NCBI RefSeq assembly: GCF_000372725.1
Contig: NW_005200543.1
Location: forward strand, 19,839 to 83,838
Length of the DNA: 64,000 bases
Direction of reading: 5' to 3'
DNA from: Emiliania huxleyi CCMP1516
Taxonomy: Eukaryota > Haptophyta > Isochrysidales > Noelaerhabdaceae
The notes beneath the pieces were generated by a model. That model made no database searches and was not told the DNA's origin. It saw only the letters and a program-made list of their open reading frames with translations. Position 1 is the first letter of the stretch, and every line of letters begins with the position of its first letter. A program made the translations under genes and the position numbers. Shown piece after piece: positions 1-9,183 of this stretch.

Positions 1-87
1 CAAAGACGCTGCGATTCGCCCCGCCCGCCCGCCCTCTGCTTCGAGGGCGGCGACTCGCGCGAGCGCCGCGTCGAGGTGACGCCTCAC

Positions 88-1558
88 CTAATGAACTGTG
101 GGGGGGGGGGGGGGGTGCAACACCACATCGGGTGCACCGAGGTGGGCAGTGTGTGGCGCAATCCTCGCCGCCCGCCGAGCCGCGCCGAGATCTAGGCCGA
201 GGGCATCGCCGAGATCTAGCCACGATCTACCCCCGAGAGAGCCGAGAGAGAGCCTCAACCTAGCCCTCGCCTGCCGAGACGCGGACTCTGCCGCTTCGGC
301 CGCCCGGCTGGCCGCCTCCGCACGCATGCCCTCCGCCTTTGCGCGAGCCTTGTACGCCTTCCCCGCCGCCGCCATCTGGACCGCCTGCGCGCGGGTGGGC
401 TGACTCATGAGTGGAGATGACCTGGACCGCCTGAGCGCGGCTGGCCGAATGGAGTAGTAGTATCAGCTCAAATGCACTCGGTAGAACAGGATTCATGTCG
501 ACGGTTCGTGGATTCGAATTAATTGCTACTCAGCCAGCTTCTCTGGAAGGCCTGTGCGCGGCTCGACTCGGCGGCCTTAACCAGCTGCAGCCCTGTGGGG
601 AGGGAGGTGGGGAGGGAGGTGGCGGGAGAGGGGAGGGGCCTCGCGCGCGCAGCATGTGGACAGAGTCGTCGTCGCCCAAATCAGGAGGGTCTTGCGCGGT
701 GCAGCGCGTGAGCGGAGCAAGCAACAAATGAGCTAACGTGGCGGCCTCGTGCGCGCAGCATGTGAGCGAGCGTTGTAGCGCTCGCATTCGGCGGCGGCGG
801 CTCACGGCCGCTGATGACCAGAAACTCGACCACGGTGGTCCGCAGCACGCCGGCATCGGCGGCGGAGGCAGCCGCTGCCTTGGCCGCACCCACAGCCGCC
901 TTTGCGGTCGAGCGGAGTGTGCCTGTACTGCTGAAAACACGTGCTGAATACACCAGCCTCGGGGCGGGAGCAAGAGATGTTGAGCACGGTGCGAACACGA
1001 GTCACACGAATACAGCTGAATGCCGCTGACTACGGCCGAAGAGAGCGGCATCCGTGTGCTCTCGAGTGCCGGTTGGAAGACAAAACGCGTACTCCGCTTC
1101 TCTAGGGGCGTGTACCTCCTGCAGCGGCGCCCTTCTCGGACAGCTCGCTCGCGGCCGCCTTTGCCAGCCCCGCCGCATCCGTGGCGGCCGACTTGAGCTG
1201 CGGGAGGGAGACGTGTCTGCTGTGAAGCGGGGGCAGAAGGGAGCGTGCGGAGAGGAGCTTGGAAGCGCGCCTCGCTGCCCACCCGGCCGAGCCCCTCCAT
1301 GAGGCCCGAGGAGCCCAGCCACGATGAGCCGATCCCGGCCACCGAGCCAAACGTAGTCTGCGGCTGCGCGTCTGCCTCGGCCGCCTCAGCCGCAGACTCC
1401 TCCGCCGCTGCATCCGCTATTGCGGCAGCGTCCGCCGCGTCTGCCGCCGCATCCGCCTGCGCCGCCTCGCTCTCGGCAAGACTTGCCGCGGCGGCAGCAT
1501 CCGCTGCCAACTTCTCGAGCTCGACCAGCTCCGACTCAGGCGAGGACAAGGCCGCCAT
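88..1558 (-). CDS. Alanine-rich predicted coiled-coil protein (spliced)
   Basis: The function is not recognised. The start chosen is the ATG at 1558-1556, opening a 91-codon exon (about 1558-1283) that begins MAALSSPESELVELEKL and continues as an Ala/Asp/Glu-rich helix, ending in a Gly/Ser-rich segment (FGSVAGIGSSWLGSS). Further exons of the same composition lie at about 1198-1117 (LKSAATDAAGLAKAAASELS, after a pyrimidine-rich tract ending in CAG), about 925-825 (STAKAAVGAAKAAAASAADA) and about 403-283 (MAAAGKAYKARAKAEG). The strong A/E/K/D bias predicts a long helical or coiled-coil protein. No signal peptide or membrane segment is visible. The 3' end is uncertain: the last open frame reaches a stop at 88. 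Donors are GT but not strong, and opposite-strand ORFs are probably composition artefacts. Confidence is moderate that a gene exists and low for its exact structure. Confidence 0.45.
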
Positions 1559-1666
1559 TTGTTTTTTGCGCGTTGTACGCAAGGCGCGCGACCAAACAAA
1601 GCGCAACACAGAGGGGGGGTTGGCTCGAGGGTCACACCGCACACGCTCGCCGCAGCTGTGAATAAA

Positions 1667-2182
1667 TTAGTATCTCGAAATGCGCGGCCAGCACCTCCTT
1701 CTGCCGGCCGAGCGCCCACGGGCCCAGCATGCAGTAGAACTCCTCGAAGGTGAACTGCTCCTCCTCCGACTCCAAGAAGCGGTCCACCTCCTTCCTTCTC
1801 CACCTCCGTCGTGAGGTTGATCTGTAGCTTGATGGGTGGCATCATGGTCCAGGGAAAATTTGGAGACGTGAAGACCGGGTGCGAGGCAGATCATGTCGCC
1901 GCCATAGCTCTGCCCGCGCGCAACGCGCAGCATGTCGCGATTAACTGAGTTGCTCCAGAAGGAGAAGCGACGTCCATCGATTGCCATTCGCTGTCGCTTG
2001 GGAGACTCGGAAGCCGATGAGCCCGGTGACAGCGGCGGCAATGTGTCGATCAAGTCGGGCAAGTCATCATAGTCATCAGAAGGGACGATGCGCGCGTACT
2101 GTGGAGAACTGGAGCGCTGCCAGAGCTTGTACAAAGCAACGGCAAGCAGGACCAGGCCTGCGACTGCGTAGATGCTCCACAT
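1667..2182 (-). CDS. Small single-pass membrane protein, acidic cytosolic tail (hypothetical)
   Basis: From the ATG at 2182 the protein starts with a hydrophobic segment (residues about 1-16, MWSIYAVAGLVLLAVA) followed by YKLWQR and an acidic tail with SDDYDDLPDLIDTLPPLSP, the layout of a signal-anchor protein. It continues through KRQRMAIDGRRFSFWSNSVNRD. An open frame extends upstream to 2455 but runs through G-rich minisatellite, so the internal ATG is preferred. Near 1795 the frame changes. Before it reads INLTTEVEKEGG; in another frame the DNA reads VDRFLESEEEQFTFEEFYCM, an acidic helix that would follow naturally. The junction contains a doubled GAAG, so a 4-bp duplication, an assembly error or a short intron could explain it. 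The family is not recognised. Confidence 0.4.
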   Translation of the reverse strand: MWSIYAVAGLVLLAVALYKLWQRSSSPQYARIVPSDDYDDLPDLIDTLPPLSPGSSASESPKRQRMAIDGRRFSFWSNSVNRDMLRVARGQSYGGDMICLAPGLHVSKFSLDHDATHQATDQPHDGGGEGRRWTASWSRRRSSSPSRSSTACWARGRSAGRRRCWPRISRY

Positions 2183-2334
2183 ATACGTGTGCGGTCGGGC
2201 TTGCTCGGGCCTCGGCGAAGAGAGTCTCCTTGCCGCTTGGCTGCGTGACTGGTTTTCATAGTGAAAATCGGCGATTTCGAAGCGCCCGTGGCGGTTCGCG
2301 AGAAGGAGGGAGAGCGTTTGAGGGGGCTCACGGC

Positions 2335-2475
2335 AAGGACACCAACCGAGGGGGGGGTCGGTCGTCACACCTCCCGCCGCCGAGAGAGCGACCGACCGGA
2401 GGGGGGGTCCGGTCCACCTCGGGGGCAGACCACCGACCGGCGGGGGGGTCCCCACGAACTAGGGGGGGTGGGTAC
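2335..2475. repeat. G-run minisatellite (GGGGGGGTC-type units)
   Basis: Four degenerate units each contain a run of seven G followed by T (near 2350, 2403, 2445 and 2464), separated by variants of CGACCGACCGG. They lie just upstream of the reverse-strand membrane-protein gene and could form G-quadruplexes. No coding role is visible. Confidence 0.6.
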
Positions 2476-2807
2476 AAAGTGACGCTCGTATCAGAGCTGC
2501 GTCCCCTGCTCGCCACCCCGACGCCCAAGGCGCCCGAGCGAACGACAGGCGGCACGCGAAGACTGGTTGCAATCCCGCCGACCGCCAGGCCGCGGGATGA
2601 TGCGTGCGTGGTCTTGTAGTGGGTCTCGGAAGCTCTCCTCTCGGGCTAGGAGCCAGCCCCTCTCCCTTGCCCTCGGAGCAGTGTGTCCGAGTCGAGGCGT
2701 GTGCTTGCCGGTCGACGGCCGCGCGCGGTTGGCATTGTGACGAAGGTTGCGCGCGGCCGCGGCGCGCCCGCCATGGTTCGGCGCGGCGCGCCTACCAGCG
2801 GCAATTG

Positions 2808-2859
2808 TCGAGGGGTCCCGTACCATGCGGAATCGACCCTATCCAGTGCTCAAGTGCTC
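2808..2859 (+). promoter_or_regulatory. Copy 1 of a 52-bp dispersed element upstream of a gene
   Basis: This 52-bp block starts TCGAGGGGTCCCGTACCA and ends GTGCTCAAGTGCTC. It recurs on the opposite strand at 51464-51515 with one visible mismatch. This copy ends 225 bp before the ATG of the forward F-box gene; the other ends 231 bp before the ATG of a reverse-strand methyltransferase, in the same orientation relative to its gene. The shared spacing suggests an upstream control or transcript-leader module, but a short dispersed repeat is equally possible. Confidence 0.45.
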
Positions 2860-3083
2860 GAGGCACGGGAACACTTACCCGGGGTCATCCTCTGAGCCTG
2901 GTCGTCGGCGCCGCGATGCCACGGCGGCGCATTCGACGTCGTCGGCGCGCTGCCCCGCGGTGAGCCCCGCCGCACGTGGCGACGGCCGCAGGTTGGCCCG
3001 GTGCAGCGCGCCCTGTGTGTGTGTGTGTGGGCACCAAAAAACGGTTGTGAAGGCAATCATTTTGGGTTCTCTCGACGGCGCAG

Positions 3084-5614
3084 ATGGCGCGATCGCGGCC
3101 GCCGTCTCGGGCGCGGAACGAAGACGAGACCCCGCCCATGGACTGGCTCGCCGAGCTGGCGCCGGAGCTGCAGCTGCTCATTCTCGAGGCCGTCGACGAC
3201 TTCTCGGACTGCGCCGCCGTCAGCCTCGCGACGCCGCGCCTCGGCCTCCTCGCCTTTGGCCATGACCTCGCTCGCTTCAAGGACCCCCTCTTCGCCGTGG
3301 CGATGCAGCAGCAGCTCGCCCAGCGCACGAGGTCTAAAGGGGAACAACAGACGCCCGTGACCGAGGCCATCCTGCGCAAATACTCCGCCGACCGGCGGGC
3401 GAGGCAGGAGCACTTCCCGTGGCTGGAGCGGGTGAGCCCGGCCCTCTGCCTCTCGACCGGCATTCGAGGTCTGGGCAGCCGCCGCTTCGAGTTCTGGCGG
3501 CTGCAGCGCGGCGACGAGCCGGGAGCACTGCTGCGCGAGCGGTCCTTGCAGCGGGGCACGATCTGGCACTTTACGGGCGAGGCGGGCGCGGAGCGGCAGG
3601 TGCGCACGGAGTATGCCACCGGCGAGGTGCAGCTCTTCGAGGGCGAGAAGGGCGCCGAGCGGCTGGTACGCACGGACTTTCTCGACGGTGCCGCGGCTAC
3701 CCGGCCAGCCTCGGCCAAACCTCGGCCAGACCTCGGCCAAATCTCGGCCAGACCTCGGCCAGACCCTTCGGCTAGATCTCGGCTCGGCTAGATCTCGACT
3801 ACGCCTCACGCCACCGCTGCACCACGGCACCGTGTCGCGCACCCCCCCCCCACTTAATAGGCTCTGCTCAAACAACCCTATAAATNNNNNNNNNNNNNNN
3901 NNNNNNNNNNNNNNNNNNNNNNNNNNNNNNNNNNNNNNNNNNNNNNNNNNNNNNNNNNNNNNNNNNNNNNNNNNNNNNNNNNNNNNNNNNNNNNNNNNNN
4001 NNNNNNNNNNNNNNNNNNNNNNNNNNNNNNNNNNNNNNNNNNNNNNNNNNNNNNNNNNNNNNNNNNNNNNNNNNNNNNNNNNNNNNNNNNNNNNNNNNNN
4101 NNNNNNNNNNNNNNNNNNNNNNNNNNNNNNNNNNNNNNNNNNNNNNNNNNNNNNNNNNNNNNNNNNNNNNNNNNNNNNNNNNNNNNNNNNNNNNNNNNNN
4201 NNNNNNNNNNNNNNNNNNNNNNNNNNNNNNNNNNNNNNNNNNNNNNNNNNNNNNNNNNNNNNNNNNNNNNNNNNNNNNNNNNNNNNNNNNNNNNNNNNNN
4301 NNNNNNNNNNNNNNNNNNNNNNNNNNNNNNNNNNNNNNNNNNNNNNNNNNNNNNNNNNNNNNNNNNNNNNNNNNNNNNNNNNNNNNNNNNNNNNNNNNNN
4401 NNNNNNNNNNNNNNNNNNNNNNNNNNNNNNNNNNNNNNNNNNNNNNNNNNNNNNNNNNNNNNNNNNNNNNNNNNNNNNNNNNNNNNNNNNNNNNNNNNNN
4501 NNNNNNNNNNNNNNNNNNNNNNNNNNNNNNNNNNNNNNNNNNNNNNNNNNNNNNNNNNNNNNNNNNNNNNNNNNNNNNNNNNNNNNNNNNNNNNNNNNNN
4601 NNNNNNNNNNNNNNNNNNNNNNNNNNNNNNNNNNNNNNNNNNNNNNNNNNNNNNNNNNNNNNNNNNNNNNNNNNNNNNNNNNNNNNNNNNNNNNNNNNNN
4701 NNNNNNNNNNNNNNNNNNNNNNNNNNNNNNNNNCGCAGAAGGAGGATCGCCGCCGCCCTCCGGGGCGAGGCCGACAGACGAGACCCCACGCAGGATCGGG
4801 TTTCGACTCTGACGCCCAGCCGCAGCTGGTCATTGTCTAGGCCGTCCGAGACTCGTGGGCATGACCGCACTCATACTAGGGAGCACGGGGGGGCGGTGTC
4901 CTCTGCGCGGATCGACGACATACCTGTGTGCCACTTGGGTGCTCCTGGGGTGCTCGTGACTCCTGTTGCAGTTCTGTGATCCCGCCTCCACCTCTCTCTC
5001 TCTCTCCCTCACTCTCTTCTCCGCTCCCTGGGCGCCCTCTCCCCCCCCCCCCTCCCTCCCCCACCCCCTCCCCCACCCCCTCCCAAGCCAGCCACGCCAC
5101 TCTCGCCAGGGACTCCTTCTCCGAAGCGTCTGGGAACCTTCCCCGCAGGTGCAGTTCTACGAGGGCGAGCTGGGGGCGGAGCGGTGCGTGCGCCGGGAGG
5201 TTGCCGGCAGGGTCTACTTCTACGAGGGCGAGAAGGGCGCGGAGGCGGTGGTGCGCGTGGTGCAGGCGGGAGACGGCGAGAGACGGCGAAAGACGGGGAG
5301 ATAGGGGGAGATAGGGGGAGATAGGGGGAGATATGGGTGGTGCGCCTAAGGCGGCCGCCGGAGATGGGAGCCCCCCCCCCCCCCACACACACACACACAC
5401 ACCCACCGTCACCACCACCACGTTTGTGTGTGGCGAGGCTTCCCCGACCCGCCCTCAGGCGACCACCGAGACGCGGCTCAAGGCCATGCGCGTCACCGAG
5501 CTGAGGGAGGAGTGCGGCCGCCTCGGCTTGGTCACCACGGGCGTCAAGGCAGACCTGGTGGCGCGCCTCCGCGCGTACCGGTCGGCACCGGTGCCCCAAT
5601 GCATCCCCCGATGA
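3084..5614 (+). CDS. F-box-like protein with YEGEKGAER repeats and C-terminal SAP domain (gap inside)
   Basis: Exon 1 runs from ATG 3084 (or the internal ATG at 3138, MDWLAEL) to about 3690. Residues about 19-60 read LAELAPELQLLILEAVDDFS, an F-box-like leader. Later come two copies of a module of the type HFTGEAGAERQVRTEY / LFEGEKGAERLVRTDF. After the N gap, an exon at about 5151-5260 adds two more (FYEGELGAERCVRREV, FYEGEKGAEAVVRVV). A last exon at about 5459-5590, entered after a pyrimidine tract ending CAG, encodes a SAP-type helix-turn-helix (MRVTELREECGRLGLVTTG, then VKADLVARLRAY), a motif that usually binds DNA. Introns hold 11-bp (CTCGGCCAGAC-like) and 10-bp (GGGAGATAGG) minisatellites. 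An F-box would suggest an SCF ubiquitin-ligase substrate receptor. That role is inferred, and the gap may hide further repeats or a second gene. Confidence 0.55.
3712..3785 (+). repeat. Intronic 11-bp minisatellite (CTCGGCCAGAC family)
   Basis: Right after the end of the first F-box exon, CTCGGCCARAC-like units repeat about six times, then degrade into GGCTAGATCTCGGC units. The array sits at the start of the intron that runs into the assembly gap. Related CTCGGC-type units occur in adenylyl cyclase introns. Confidence 0.7.
3886..4733. other. Assembly gap (848 N)
   Basis: A run of N inside the F-box gene. Long ORFs crossing it are artefacts of N translation. Confidence 0.99.
4768..4862 (+). 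pseudogene. Degenerate duplicate of the F-box exon start
   Basis: This stretch resembles the start of the F-box gene. GACGAGACCCCACGCAGGAT parallels GACGAGACCCCGCCCATGGA at about 3122, and CCGCAGCTGGTCATTGTCTA parallels CTGCAGCTGCTCATTCTCGA at about 3168, in the same order but with compressed spacing. The copy lacks the ATG and has an in-frame TAG where the parent reads Glu (LILEAV becomes VIV-stop). It is a decayed partial duplicate, lying between the gap and the later repeat exons. Confidence 0.6.
5290..5338 (+). repeat. Intronic 10-bp minisatellite (GGGAGATAGG family)
   Basis: Four units of GGGGAGATAG/GGGAGATATG follow the second YEGEKGAER exon. The same GGGAGATRKG family appears in PEX1 introns (both orientations) and in the cyclase gene. 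A C-run and a CA-run complete this intron before the SAP exon. Confidence 0.75.
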
Positions 5615-5680
5615 GCGCCACTTACCTGTCCACAGCGCGCCACGTCTCGGCTCGGCTGAGTTAGCACAAGTCCGCTGTCC

Positions 5681-5922
5681 GCTCGGACCGCCACGCCGGC
5701 GGCGCGCCCCATCGGGGCCCATAGAACGCCATCGAGCTGTCCGCTCGGACCGCCGCGCCGGCGCGCCCCATCGGGGCCCATAGAACGCCATGAGCTGACA
5801 CCGCTCGGACCGCCGCGCCGGCGCGCCCCATTAGCGTAGGGGCCCATAGAACGCCATGAGCTGACACCGCTCGGACCGCCGCGCCGGCGCGCCCCATTAG
5901 CGTAGGGGCCCATACTGGCTGG
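5681..5922 (+). repeat. Tandem repeat, four units of about 60-67 bp
   Basis: Four head-to-tail units each contain GCTCGGACCGCCRCGCCGG, GCGCGCCCCAT and GGGGCCCATAGAACGCCAT. The last two units carry an extra TAGCGTAGG. The fourth is truncated after GGGGCCCATA. ORFs crossing it on the reverse strand (repeating a short GPDGARRRGGPSG-like peptide) are repeat-driven and not proposed as genes. It lies just past the SAP-domain gene. Confidence 0.85.
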
Positions 5923-5949
5923 CTCGGCGCGGACTACCGCTGCGGCCTT

Positions 5950-7110
5950 TTCTTTCTTGCTCCAAGGTTTTTAGCAATACAAAGAAAACTCCACAGGCAG
6001 TCGAGCGCGCAGAGAGAGGCGGCTCGTTGTGCGAGTTATATGGGACACGATGATCGATGTGTCTGCTCAAAAAATATGACTTATGAGGGGTTTTGACTCC
6101 TTGGTCCTACCGGCTCCTGACGCTATCCCTGGCAGCTCTAATGACCAGGATCAAAAGGAATTGCTTTAGAAGAAAAATGGACACATATTCTCCCCCCTCC
6201 ATTCTCTCCCCCTTGGCGCGGGTCGCCCCCCAGCCCGTAACCTGCCGTATGTGGGAAGCTGGCCGCCGATCCTAAGACCCATCGACCAGGGCTTGCTAGA
6301 TCGCGCGGGGCGAATGAGTGATGAAGTTAGTGCCTTGGTGCCTGTCCCCCATGGTGGCTTCCCCTGATCTCTCTCACTTCTAGGGTCCTCCCTCGGTGTG
6401 GTGCTCCCTTATCGCCCCCCTCATCCCTCCCCTTTCTCTCTCCGAGATGACCCGTGCGCTACGTGCCAAGGTTCGGTCCTCGGGGAGGGGGGATTGGCGG
6501 CGTGTCATCATTGGGTATCCTTGTCGAAGGATGGACGCCCAACAGTTTCGATTTCCCTCCTTAGCGCCCCGGGTAGAGCGTGGCCTCCCCTGGAGCCTGC
6601 CACGCCCGTTCTGCCTAAGCCCAGGGTTCAGCTTTCCAGTTGATCCTTATCGGACTGGTGAGTTCCGTCTCACTGTCAGTGTGGCGTCGCAGGCAGTCAT
6701 TGGCGGCGGTGTTACACACACTATGCCAGTTTTCGTTTCCCAGGGGGAGGTTGGCGGAGAACGTCGCTACTGGTAAACATGCAGGACGATATGGGAGAGA
6801 GCATCAGACAGGGCCTTCGCTATGAGCGGTGAGGACAAGACGATAAGAATCATGAGGAGTGTCACAGAGAAGATGCGGAGGAGAGCGGCAGCTCTATTTG
6901 TGCTGTTGGAGGACGCGCTGGCAAGGGTGGTGGAATTCCGAAAAAGCAGCCGGGTGACCAAAAAGATGAGGGACTACATGCATAAGGCACCGCCAAAGTA
7001 CGAACGGATGCTCTTCATGCACTATAAACCGTTAATTTTGGTGTGTAAGTACTACATCCACTTGTCTTCGAATTTCAGTGCAGACCGGGGAGGACGCACA
7101 AAATAATGGC
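5950..7110. other. Gene-poor, lower-GC interval
   Basis: No gene can be assigned. The interval is less GC-rich than its surroundings and holds short forward ORFs at 6093-6275, 6396-6776 and 6822-7106. The last (94 residues, a Lys/Arg-rich helical stretch MSGEDKTIRIMRSVTEKMRR followed by a short hydrophobic segment) is the most protein-like but has no recognisable motif. It could be remnant mobile DNA. Confidence 0.4.
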
Positions 7111-7224
7111 CACGCTGGCTGGCAGCCGTAAGTAAGCACACACGACACGAGGCTATACCTGAAGGTGCTTACAGGCCCTGGAGACGTAGACGTCGCTCTC
7201 TATGCGCCGAGAGGGGCGTGCTGT

Positions 7225-7515
7225 GTATGTGAGGACCTCTCAGGTGAGGACCTCCGTTTGTGAGGACCTCTGTTTGAGGACCTCTGCACACTGCACACAT
7301 GGCATGTGGAGTCCATGTCGCATGTGAGAGTGAGAGGACGATTCAAATCTGCTGGAATCCCTCTTGACCGCAAGCCTCCAATACACGCCAACAAAAAACC
7401 TTGCCCTTGCGCGCAACCATAGGATATGTGTTGTTTTGACCCCGTCGCCGACCGCGGTGTCTGAGGACCTCCGACGTGCGACGACGAGGACCTCTCGCAC
7501 TGTGAGAACCTCACT
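7225..7515 (+). repeat. Cluster of GAGGACCTC motifs
   Basis: GTGAGGACCTC or close variants occur four times within 7229-7290 and again at about 7461-7512, all in the same orientation. The same 9-mer is the internal repeat of the foldback element at 19226-19669, so this may be a decayed relative. No coding frame is convincing here. Confidence 0.55.
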
Positions 7516-7703
7516 CACACTTAGACTCTCTCGAGCCAAAAGTCTGGGCACGACAGCGACAGACGAGGAGTGCCGTACCAGTAGGGTCCCCACCTGCAGG
7601 TTAGGTTAGGTATAGGAAGGTGAAGAACAGTCAGGCTCGGACTGGACACGAGTGAGTGAGTGAGTTTTTTTGAGTTGACACCACCTGCACGAGCAGAATT
7701 GAT

Positions 7704-7723
7704 TGGAGCACTCGGAGCACTTG
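7704..7723 (+). promoter_or_regulatory. GAGCACT direct repeat upstream of nitroreductase copy 1
   Basis: The motif GGAGCACTCGGAGCACTTGG lies about 175 bp before the nitroreductase ATG. A close relative (GAGCACTTGGAGCACTTGG) lies at 31863-31881, 30 bp before the MED27-like ATG, and GAGCACTTGAGCACT is part of the 52-bp element at 2808 and 51464. A shared upstream motif is possible but unproven. Confidence 0.3.
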
Positions 7724-7896
7724 GATTGCAGTCGGTTAGGTTAGGCAGTGGGTAGCCGAATTGATTGATTGATGGGAAGGCGAAACACAGTCCGACCAAC
7801 GACTGGGACACCAACGCGGTATGGTGTCGCAGGACGATGAATTGAATTCTTTTTGTCCCCCGTCGGATATTCCACGCCGGCCGTGTACTAGTATGT

Positions 7897-8939
7897 GTGT
7901 GTATGCATATGCCGCTTCCCTTCCTCTTCGCTGCCGCCGCGCAGGCGGTCGATCCGTCGCTCCTCGACGTCGGCCTCGCGCAGGTCGCCGCGCTCGGCCA
8001 GGCGGGCCGCCTGACGCCCGACGAGGAGGCGCTGGCCGTAGAGCGTGCGCTTGGCGGTGACGCGCCGCTCCTGCTTCTCGCCAAGAACTTTGCGGCGCTG
8101 CCTTCGCTGGAGACGCACCTGCGCGCCGCCCTGCAGGCACGGCCGCCGCCCGCCGGCGCGCCTGCGGCGCCTCCGCCGCCTCTGCCGCCTCCGTCGCCGC
8201 CTCCGCCCGCCGACGACATGCTCTTTGCGCGGCGGTCGGTAGTCGCTTACAGGCCGGGGCCGGTGCCGGCCGAGGCGGTGCAGCGCGCGCTCGAGGCGGC
8301 CGTCCTCGCGCCCAACCACTTTCTGACCGAGCCGTGGCGCTTTTACCTTGCGGGCCCCGAGGCGCGTGCCAGGCTGTCGGCCCTCAACGCCGCAAAGCAG
8401 GCCGCGTTCGAGAAGGTGCCGGGCTGGCTGGTGGTGACGCTCGTCGCGTCGGACCTCGCGCCCGACGGCAGCTTCAACACGAAGAAGGGGCTCGAGGAAC
8501 CCGCCGCTAGATGTGAGCACAGATCGTCGTCTGCCCGAGAGACGGACACCAAGGCTGCGTGCAGCTGCATCCGGCTGTGAGTTCACGGTCCGGGTGCTCC
8601 GAATACACCGCGCGAGCTCGCCTTCACACCCCCGACGCTGGCGTGCTCATGACGCAAGACCACGCTGCCTCGCGGACTCTCGGGGGCTCTCGCCTAATCT
8701 GGGCCAACCTCATCACGCAGGACCACGCCGCCTGCGCCGCCGCCGTCCAGAACTTCATGCTCTCCCTCGCCGCCGCCGGAACCGGCTCGACGTGGACGGC
8801 GGGCGTCTTTGTGGACGGCGTCTCTTCACAGCGTACGCTGTGAGCAGGCATCGGCTCAAAGTGGATGACGGGCGCGCTGGGCGCCCCGCCCGAGGCGGTG
8901 AAGGCCGCTGCTGTTGTGCATGCATGTTGTGCGTAGAAC
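7897..8939 (+). CDS. Nitroreductase-family flavoprotein, copy 1 (3' end missing)
   Basis: The FMN-dependent nitroreductase fold is recognised from FARRSVVAYRPGPVPAEAV (the Arg-Arg-Ser phosphate-binding start of the family), ALEAAVLAPNHFLTEPWRFY and, in later exons, AAAVQNFMLSLAAAG and GSKWMTGALG. By comparison with the intact paralogue at 9184-10035, exons are 7897-8496, 8721-8778 and from 8848. Phases join perfectly (GLE/DHAACAAAVQN; LAAAG/IGSKWMTGALG), but both donors would be GA (GAACCCGCC and GAACCGGCT), which is non-canonical. The last roughly 50 residues (the FMAAVWFGYPETPLS region of the paralogue) are absent here; a matching fragment lies at 16376. The first codons (MCMHMPLPF) could be intron, since CCGCGCAG precedes GCGGTCGAT. 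The enzyme would reduce nitro or quinone compounds with NAD(P)H; the substrate is unknown. It may be a pseudogene. Confidence 0.7.
8648..8874 (+). repeat. Two exon-copy duplications inside nitroreductase introns
   Basis: Pair 1: 8648-8673 (CATGACGCAAGACCACGCTG...) is an imperfect copy of 8711-8737 (CATCACGCAGGACCACGCCG...), the acceptor and start of exon 2. Pair 2: 8778-8805 (GGAACCGGCTCGACGTGGAC...) copies 8847-8874 (GGCATCGGCTCAAAGTGGAT...), the start of exon 3. In each case the first, more diverged copy falls inside the intron. Confidence 0.75.
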
Positions 8940-9183
8940 GAGTATGAGGTATGGGTTTTGGTAGATGGTTAGGACGAGACAGTACGGTCAGGTATGGTAT
9001 CGAACCAGCAATCCGCGACTCGAATCAGCAACCCGCGATTCGAACCACTGGGGGGGCATTCGCCCTAAACCTTCAGTACCCCAATACTAGACACTGGTCG
9101 CGGTCGGGTCGTCTCCGGCTCCAGTCCGCTTCAAGGTGCTCTCTCTCTAACTCTCTCTCTCTCTCGCCTCTCGCAGGCATGCT

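Noticed and set aside
3613-4870. Long ORFs across 3.9-4.8 kb
   Set aside because: Almost entirely made of N translated as X.
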